Below are positions 1 through 4,922 of a stretch of DNA of 7,069 bases, piece by piece (the first letter of the stretch is position 1; every line of letters starts with the position of its first letter). The notes beneath the pieces were generated by a model. The model did no database searches, had not been told where the DNA came from, and worked only from the letters and a program-made list of their open reading frames with translations. The stretch spans positions 1 to 7,069 of the forward strand of contig CAMCUJ010000075.1 in assembly GCA_945878965.1 (NCBI GenBank), in the 5' to 3' direction. The translations under genes were made by a program, and so were the position numbers. The DNA is from an uncultured Clostridia bacterium. Its GTDB lineage: Bacteria; Bacillota; Clostridia; Monoglobales; Monoglobaceae.

Positions 1-7
1 CAGCATA

Positions 8-115
8 TAGTCTACGGTTACTATATATGAAAGAAACTCTACAACAAAGTATGGAGATAAGAAGACTATCCCTGTAAATATCACTGCTACAACTGACAAC
101 ACAAATGTATTTAAT
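8..115 (+). other. In-frame coding-like extension behind a TAG codon
   Basis: Reading upstream from the ATG at 116 in the same frame, 35 codons (11-115) stay open until TAG at 8-10. They encode a Thr/Asn/Val-rich stretch (starting STVTIYERNS) that looks like the beta-strands that follow it. There is no ATG, GTG or TTG in this stretch, so translation must enter from further upstream. The gene is therefore either frameshifted or interrupted within the first ten bases, or those bases are an assembly or contig-edge error. Reading 3-11 in the third frame and then gaining one base would give an AYS.TVTIYERN strand without a stop. Confidence 0.6.
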
Positions 116-3100
116 ATGCCTGTAACACTTACATCATCAGTTGCAATTGATACAGACAGCAACTACAATGTTACAGTTACAAAGGATGGTGCCGTAATTA
201 AGACAGCTACTATCGTAATGCCTGCAAATCAGACATCGACAACAGCTACAATAGCTAATATTCCTGCAACAGAAACAGGTATAGATTACGTTGTAACTGT
301 TGAATCAGAGAGTAATGACTTTGTAATCACAACTCCTGACAAGGGTGTTACATCAGTTAAGGGTATAAAGGGTCAGGACGTAGCTCTTAACTTTGTTTCA
401 AGCAAACAGCTTGACGTAACAATTGACACAGGTTTGGTAGCTAACGTGGATAAAATGACAGTATTTGATGTAATCGAGCTTGCAAAGGCAAACGGTGCAG
501 TAGATGCTATCTCAAATTCTGATGTTATTACACTTAAGTATTCATTTGTAAATGACGGAAGCTCGAGCGGTCATATTGACTTGATTTCAGGCACACCTTC
601 AAAAGATGCAAACACAAGCGGTTCTGCAACACCGGGCAGATTTATGATTGGTAGACTATATCAGTGGAATCAATATGACATAATTGATTCAACTGCAGAG
701 GGTTACTATTCAACAGACGGTAGTTGGAAGAGCACAGAAAATCAGTGGTTAAACTCTTGCGGTAAGTTTAAGAATGGTGTAAAGTCAACACTCACAGTTA
801 CAATCGACTACAAGAACAAGACTGTTCTTGCAAAGGGTGAAGGTTCAGGTGAAGGTCAGGAACTTAAAGAACATACTTTTGCATTCCCGACTGAGGCTAA
901 AAAGGGTGACCTAAAGCTTGTAGTTTACTATGATAAGCACGTTATAAACATAACAGATATGGAAGTAACATATAAGGAAGCCGTAACAACAGAGGCTGAT
1001 ACATCTTCACTTAAAACAAAGGTTGAAGAAGCAAAGGCAATCGAAAAGGGTACATACACAACAGCAACATGGGATGCACTTCAGACACTAATCGCAGAGG
1101 CAGAGGCTATGATCGCTGATCCTACAAGTTGCACAACTGTACAGGCAAGAGAGAAGTTTGATGCAATCACAAAGGCAATCGCAGGCCTAAAGAATACAGT
1201 AGCGGCAACAGCTACATTCTCAGCTCTTGAGGCAGATGATATTCTTGGTAAGAGTACAGACGATATTCAAGGTGCTTTGGTTGTAAAAACAACAGATAAT
1301 ACAGTAAGCGTTGAGGGTATTTCATTCCTACTTGACTCATACAATGGTTATGAGGAAGGTGCAAGCGGTAACTTCGTTGCGGTTAAGATGGATATTCCTA
1401 CAGGCGTAACAGTTGCAGAGAATACAACAATTATAAAGCTTGGCGAAAAGAATGTTACAAGTGCAAGCCTTGACAATGACGGCAAGTCATTATACATTGT
1501 ACTAAAGGTAACAGGCAACGATATGACAAAGGATATCACAGTTGACTGGGACGGCGAGGACGATAGCTATAGTGCAACAACATATACATTTGTATTTGAT
1601 AAGTTATTTATTAACACAGCCGAGAACTTTAGATTACCATCAAATGCTACATTTGCAGCAGCTGAAAAAACAGCAAAGGTGGATGAAAAGACAGTTGCAG
1701 ATTATCAGTATGATATTGAAGCAGCGTTAAACGGTAATACAGTAAATGTAACAGGTAAGTCGTTCTATCTAAACAGCAAGAACGGAAACAATGTTGTACT
1801 TACAATTTCTGTTCCGGGCGGAGTAACAGTTGCAGAGGATAAGACACTTGTTACAATTGGGGAAACAACTTATGACAGCACAAAGATAAACGCTGAAACA
1901 CCACTAACTGTAGTTCTTGATGCAAACGCAAATGCAACAGTTAAAGTTGACTGGGACGGTGATGGTGTAAACTATCTTGAAAGAACATACACAGTAGACT
2001 TTAGCAAGCTTGATAAAGAAAATCTAACTTCTGCAACGCTTGATATTGCTGACCCGTCAGAGTTGTCAGGTTCTGTAAAAGATGAGGGTGCAAACTTAGG
2101 TTACACAAATGGCGACTTTATGGCAATGTACCTAAATCCGGGTTCATTTAGAACTGTTAAATCAGGACAGCTAATGACTTCATTGGATACATCGAAGTAT
2201 ACAGCAAACGCTACTGTAGAATTTTACTTAACATCTGCAACAAAGCTTGCAGACTTTGATGCAGAAGAAAATGCAACAAAGATTTCGGGTCCTGTAACAA
2301 TTACCAGTGAGGCTTCAACAGGTTGGGGCGTTCAGGTTCCTAATGAGTTTACATTTGACACAACTAATGCTCAGGTTGATCAGGTTAACCTTGTAATGGT
2401 AGTAACAAAGTTAGGCGGTAATTATGCAGGTGGTAACTACCATGGAATGACTCTTACATTAGATAATACAGTTGATGGTCCTACACCAAAGCCGATTGCG
2501 GTTAAGAAAGATGACCTAAATGAGGCAATAAGTAAAGCAGAGGCTTTAAATGAAGCTGATTACACATCTGAGACATGGGTTGCTGTTACAACAGCGCTTG
2601 CTGCTGCAAAGACAGTTACAGAAAACGCAGATGCAACACAGGCACAGGTTGATGAAGCCGCAAAGAAGCTTAATGATGCAATAGCAGCACTTGAAGAAGT
2701 TAATTCTGATAATACAGATGTTGATAAGACAGCCCTAAATGAGGCAATAAGTAAAGCAGAGGCTTTAAATGAAGCTGATTACACATCTGAGACATGGGCT
2801 GCTGTTACAACAGCACTTGCTGCTGCAAAGACAGTTACAAAAAACGCAGATGCAACACAGGCACAGATTGATGAAGCTAAGACAGCTCTTACAGCTGCGA
2901 TTGACGGACTTAAGTCATATGCGCCATCAAAGCTTTACTACAATGCGGATAATGCAGCTATTGATGGTACATTCAATGTTAATACTGATGGTTCAATAGA
3001 TAATACAGGCAAATCTGTTAAGGTATTATTCACAAAGCCGGGCTTACTTGATAAGTACACAGCTATAAGTATAAGAAACTCTAACAATAACTATTACGGC

Positions 3101-4582
3101 AATGCAACATATATAACAGCTAATGTTTATTTAACATCTGCTGCAGATGTTGCAGATGTTACGGATGAAAATAAAACAGCTATTGCTTCTCCTATTACAA
3201 TAGCTAAAGTAGGCGGTTGGACTAATTATACTGACAATATTGCATTACTTGATACATCTGCTATAGCTGCTGCTGTTGAGGCAGGTCAGTCTAATATCTA
3301 TGTTGAGTATTCAACAGATGGCAGTCAAGTAAGTAACTTTGATTACATAGCACTACTTGACAGCACTGTAAACAGTATAACAATCAGCAATGCAATTACA
3401 AACGGAACAGTAGTATCGGATACTGCAAAGACAATTGCCGGTCAGACAGTTACATTAACAGTAAGACCGAATGAAGGTTACAAATTAAAAGACAATTCGT
3501 TAACTGTAACTTATGGTGAGGAGTCAACAGTAACTCTTAAAGAGGTTAATGATACAACATATACATTCATAATGCCTGAGGGAGCAGTTACTGTAAGTGC
3601 AGAATTTGAGGCATTGCCACAGACGGATAAGACAGCGCTAAATACAGCTATTGAGTCTGCAATAGAAGCATACAACAAATCAGCAGAAATAATCTACACA
3701 ACAGAGTCATTAGCCGCACTAAGAGGAAAAATTGAAGCTGCAGCAGCTGTGTATGCAAATGATACAGCAGAGCAGACAGAAGTAAATGCGGCGGCTGCAA
3801 CACTTGAAAATCCTGAAAATAGTCTTGTAGCAGTTTATGAGATAACGACATCAGCAGAAAATGCAACAGTAACTGTTACATCACCGGAGGCTTATACAGC
3901 TCCGATTTATGCAGCTGAATCATATCAGTATAAGAATGCAGATGAGATGACAACAGTAAACGGTCATCCACAGGTTGAGAATGATACAAACTTAGGTTAC
4001 ACAGATGTTGACTTTGAGGTAATGTTCAAGAATGTTGGATCACTTGATTGCTATTCTGCAATCAATCTTCCTGTAGGCGGTGGCAGTGGTAATAATGCAA
4101 GTTGTACAGTTAAAGTATACTTAACATCAGCAGCAGATGTGGCAAGCATGACGGAAAGCAATTCAGCAGTTATAGTGGATACAATAACGCTAAATAACGG
4201 AGCTAATTCTACAGGCTGGAGTGATTATGTAGATACAGTTATAGCTATAGATACAGCAGATGTAGATGATAGTTTCGTAAATCTTGTAGTAGAGTTTAAT
4301 AAGACAAGTACATACTGCGGTAATATGGTAGAAGTTAAGTTCTCTAAGACTCCGATAGCTATAGATGGATTTACAGCATTTGTAGCTTCTAAAGTTAAGG
4401 AAAGCGGCAAGTTCTATGCATCAGCAAATGATACTGTAACATTTACAGCTACAGCAAATGATACTTATGCACTTGGCGATGTTAAGGTGAACAATGGTGA
4501 CGCCTTGACAGCAAACGATAATGTATATACATTCACTATGCCTGCGGCAGATGCTGTAATCACAGCATCTACAGCACAGTAA
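116..4582 (+). CDS. Giant modular extracellular protein (FIVAR, CBM6-like and InlB-like repeats), 5'-incomplete
   Basis: This is a non-catalytic C-terminal part of a large secreted protein, probably for binding polysaccharide or host glycan. Residues are counted from the ATG at 116. Approximate modules: beta-sandwich/Ig-like 1-125; unassigned beta-rich domain 126-288; FIVAR 293-361; two related beta-sandwich repeats 365-499 and 510-633, each with a VDWDG motif before TYT..F.KL; CBM6-like module 638-789; FIVAR 797-865 and 870-935, near-identical; CBM6-like 937-1083; InlB B-repeat-like 1085-1166; FIVAR 1169-1240, divergent; CBM6-like 1262-1412; InlB-like C-terminal piece 1417-1488. The CBM6-like modules share a YLTSA strand; the second also shows GGW.NYT and NFDYIAL, recalling the CBM6 pattern GGWQ.yt ... 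NLDWF. The ATG has no Shine-Dalgarno sequence and no signal peptide follows, so it is unlikely to be the true start. There is no LPXTG, dockerin or SLH before the TAA stop. FIVAR calls are firm, CBM6-like calls moderate. Ligand and catalytic partner are unknown. Confidence 0.85.
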   Translation: MPVTLTSSVAIDTDSNYNVTVTKDGAVIKTATIVMPANQTSTTATIANIPATETGIDYVVTVESESNDFVITTPDKGVTSVKGIKGQDVALNFVSSKQLDVTIDTGLVANVDKMTVFDVIELAKANGAVDAISNSDVITLKYSFVNDGSSSGHIDLISGTPSKDANTSGSATPGRFMIGRLYQWNQYDIIDSTAEGYYSTDGSWKSTENQWLNSCGKFKNGVKSTLTVTIDYKNKTVLAKGEGSGEGQELKEHTFAFPTEAKKGDLKLVVYYDKHVINITDMEVTYKEAVTTEADTSSLKTKVEEAKAIEKGTYTTATWDALQTLIAEAEAMIADPTSCTTVQAREKFDAITKAIAGLKNTVAATATFSALEADDILGKSTDDIQGALVVKTTDNTVSVEGISFLLDSYNGYEEGASGNFVAVKMDIPTGVTVAENTTIIKLGEKNVTSASLDNDGKSLYIVLKVTGNDMTKDITVDWDGEDDSYSATTYTFVFDKLFINTAENFRLPSNATFAAAEKTAKVDEKTVADYQYDIEAALNGNTVNVTGKSFYLNSKNGNNVVLTISVPGGVTVAEDKTLVTIGETTYDSTKINAETPLTVVLDANANATVKVDWDGDGVNYLERTYTVDFSKLDKENLTSATLDIADPSELSGSVKDEGANLGYTNGDFMAMYLNPGSFRTVKSGQLMTSLDTSKYTANATVEFYLTSATKLADFDAEENATKISGPVTITSEASTGWGVQVPNEFTFDTTNAQVDQVNLVMVVTKLGGNYAGGNYHGMTLTLDNTVDGPTPKPIAVKKDDLNEAISKAEALNEADYTSETWVAVTTALAAAKTVTENADATQAQVDEAAKKLNDAIAALEEVNSDNTDVDKTALNEAISKAEALNEADYTSETWAAVTTALAAAKTVTKNADATQAQIDEAKTALTAAIDGLKSYAPSKLYYNADNAAIDGTFNVNTDGSIDNTGKSVKVLFTKPGLLDKYTAISIRNSNNNYYGNATYITANVYLTSAADVADVTDENKTAIASPITIAKVGGWTNYTDNIALLDTSAIAAAVEAGQSNIYVEYSTDGSQVSNFDYIALLDSTVNSITISNAITNGTVVSDTAKTIAGQTVTLTVRPNEGYKLKDNSLTVTYGEESTVTLKEVNDTTYTFIMPEGAVTVSAEFEALPQTDKTALNTAIESAIEAYNKSAEIIYTTESLAALRGKIEAAAAVYANDTAEQTEVNAAAATLENPENSLVAVYEITTSAENATVTVTSPEAYTAPIYAAESYQYKNADEMTTVNGHPQVENDTNLGYTDVDFEVMFKNVGSLDCYSAINLPVGGGSGNNASCTVKVYLTSAADVASMTESNSAVIVDTITLNNGANSTGWSDYVDTVIAIDTADVDDSFVNLVVEFNKTSTYCGNMVEVKFSKTPIAIDGFTAFVASKVKESGKFYASANDTVTFTATANDTYALGDVKVNNGDALTANDNVYTFTMPAADAVITASTAQ
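2515..2877 (+). repeat. 219-base tandem duplication encoding two FIVAR domains
   Basis: Bases 2515-2658 and 2734-2877 align without gaps at an offset of 219 bases (73 codons) and differ at only four sites (2580, 2596, 2621 and 2648 in the first copy). The first 65 bases are identical. Three of the four differences change the residue (V/A, E/K, V/I) and one is silent (GCG/GCA). The two other FIVAR domains of the protein (about 990-1200 and 3620-3835) are strongly diverged, so this pair reflects a recent duplication or gene conversion. The array may vary in copy number between strains. Confidence 0.9.
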
Positions 4583-4608
4583 TCAAGATTATTGATTATC
4601 ATAAGGAT

Positions 4609-4651
4609 ATCTCTGAAAACCGGTTTTTCCTCAAACAAGGTTTTTAGAGAT
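4609..4651 (+). other. Long 3'-UTR hairpin without a T-tract
   Basis: The arms 4609-4621 and 4639-4651 pair over 13 base pairs with a single G-U wobble, around a 17-base loop. No run of T follows on either strand, so it is not by itself an intrinsic terminator. The left arm also overlaps a perfect 12-base palindrome, AAAACCGGTTTT (4616-4627), and GGTTTTT occurs twice (4622-4628 and 4639-4645), so the left arm has two possible partners. It lies between the stop codon at 4580-4582 and the terminator, and probably caps or stabilises the 3' end of the upstream mRNA. Confidence 0.6.
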
Positions 4652-4669
4652 GCCCATAATTACATTTTC

Positions 4670-4702
4670 AAAAGAGCGGACTTTGATTCGCTCTTTTTTT
4701 TT
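4670..4702 (+). terminator. Rho-independent terminator of the upstream gene
   Basis: A perfect 9-base-pair stem AAAAGAGCG/CGCTCTTTT (4670-4678 with 4689-4697) can be extended by a G-U and an A-U pair to leave a six-base loop. It runs into a tract of nine T residues (4694-4702). It ends transcription of the modular surface protein about 90-120 bases after its stop codon and separates that gene from the next one. Confidence 0.92.
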
Positions 4703-4713
4703 GACTGAGTCAA
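4701..4713. promoter_or_regulatory. Perfect 13-base palindrome, possible operator
   Basis: TTGACTGAGTCAA is a perfect 6+1+6 inverted repeat starting in the last two T residues of the terminator. It contains TTGACT, which resembles a -35 box, but no convincing -10 box lies 16-18 bases downstream. It could bind a dimeric regulator upstream of the following promoter. No protein can be named, and chance remains possible. Confidence 0.3.
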
Positions 4714-4770
4714 ATATTAAAATAGGAACCGATACTTGCAGTGAAAACTGTAACAATTAAATTTAAAAAA

Positions 4771-4791
4771 TTTTAAGGTTGTTTTAAGGTT
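4771..4791 (+). promoter_or_regulatory. OmpR/PhoB-type direct-repeat activator site
   Basis: Two perfect copies of TTTTAAGGTT stand at 4771-4780 and 4782-4791, with an 11-base period, about one helical turn. They end seven bases before the -10 hexamer and cover the place where a -35 box would be. OmpR/PhoB-family response regulators typically bind head-to-tail repeats with this period and position and activate promoters lacking a good -35. The A/T-rich run just upstream (4756-4774) may act as an UP element. The regulator is not in the window. Confidence 0.65.
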
Positions 4792-4798
4792 CGCAGTG

Positions 4799-4804
4799 TA
4801 CAAT
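4799..4804 (+). promoter_or_regulatory. Probable -10 box of the beta-helix protein gene
   Basis: TACAAT matches the TATAAT consensus at five of six positions. The hexamer 17 bases upstream (4776-4781, AGGTTG) is a poor -35 and lies inside the direct repeats, which suggests an activator-dependent promoter. Transcription would start near 4811 and give a leader of about 37 bases. TTAATAAT, immediately downstream, is an alternative -10. Confidence 0.55.
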
Positions 4805-4832
4805 TAATAATATCAAGTATTTAAATTATTTG

Positions 4833-4840
4833 AAGGGAGA
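4833..4840 (+). promoter_or_regulatory. Ribosome binding site that fixes the ATG at 4848
   Basis: AAGGGAGA contains a GGAG core (4836-4839) eight bases before the ATG at 4848. The nearer ATG at 4841 sits too close to this site and its frame stops after four codons. The Shine-Dalgarno sequence and the signal peptide that follows therefore agree on 4848 as the start. Confidence 0.85.
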
Positions 4841-4847
4841 ATGATCT

Positions 4848-4922
4848 ATGAATAAAAGGGTGTTTAAAAGCATAGCTATAGCGGCAGTAATTTCGTGTTT
4901 TTGCGGAAACGTATGCTTTGCG
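4848..4922 (+). other. Signal peptide, with an alternative lipobox
   Basis: The sequence has a basic n-region (MNKRVFK), a short hydrophobic core (residues 8-18) and a likely signal peptidase I site after Cys-Phe-Ala25, just before DYDV. VISC at residues 14-17 also matches a lipobox core, which would make a lipoprotein anchored at Cys17. The hydrophobic core before it would be short, and Lys7 is closer to the cysteine than usual. Three cysteines (17, 19 and 23) within a signal peptide are unusual. Secretion is firm; free versus lipid-anchored is open. Confidence 0.8.

Noticed and set aside
8..10. TAG as a recoded sense codon
   Set aside because: If TAG were read as an amino acid, further in-frame TAG codons would be expected in the roughly 2200 codons of the two genes, and none is present.
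1348..1539. Minus-strand open frame of 63 codons
   Set aside because: It lies wholly inside the long surface-protein gene, has no Shine-Dalgarno sequence or recognisable product, and its composition is that of an antisense shadow. The same applies to the minus-strand frames at 3648-3866, 4225-4410, 5906-6175 and 6395-6610.
2769..2999. Plus-strand frame of 76 codons rich in Leu, Gln and His
   Set aside because: It is the out-of-frame reading of the GCA/ACA-rich FIVAR codons, with no ribosome binding site. The frame at 1542-1730 is rejected for the same reason.
4581..4597. Small inverted repeat AATCAA/TTGATT just after the stop codon
   Set aside because: It has only six A/T-rich base pairs and no T-tract. 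The real terminator is the GC-containing hairpin at 4670-4702.
4701..4723. TTGACT as a -35 box for a second promoter
   Set aside because: The only -10-like hexamer nearby (TAAAAT, 4718-4723) is 11 bases away, too short a spacer, and nothing suitable lies at 16-18 bases.
4841..4855. ATG at 4841 as the start of the second gene
   Set aside because: Its frame ends after four codons (ATG ATC TAT GAA TAA), and it immediately abuts the Shine-Dalgarno sequence.
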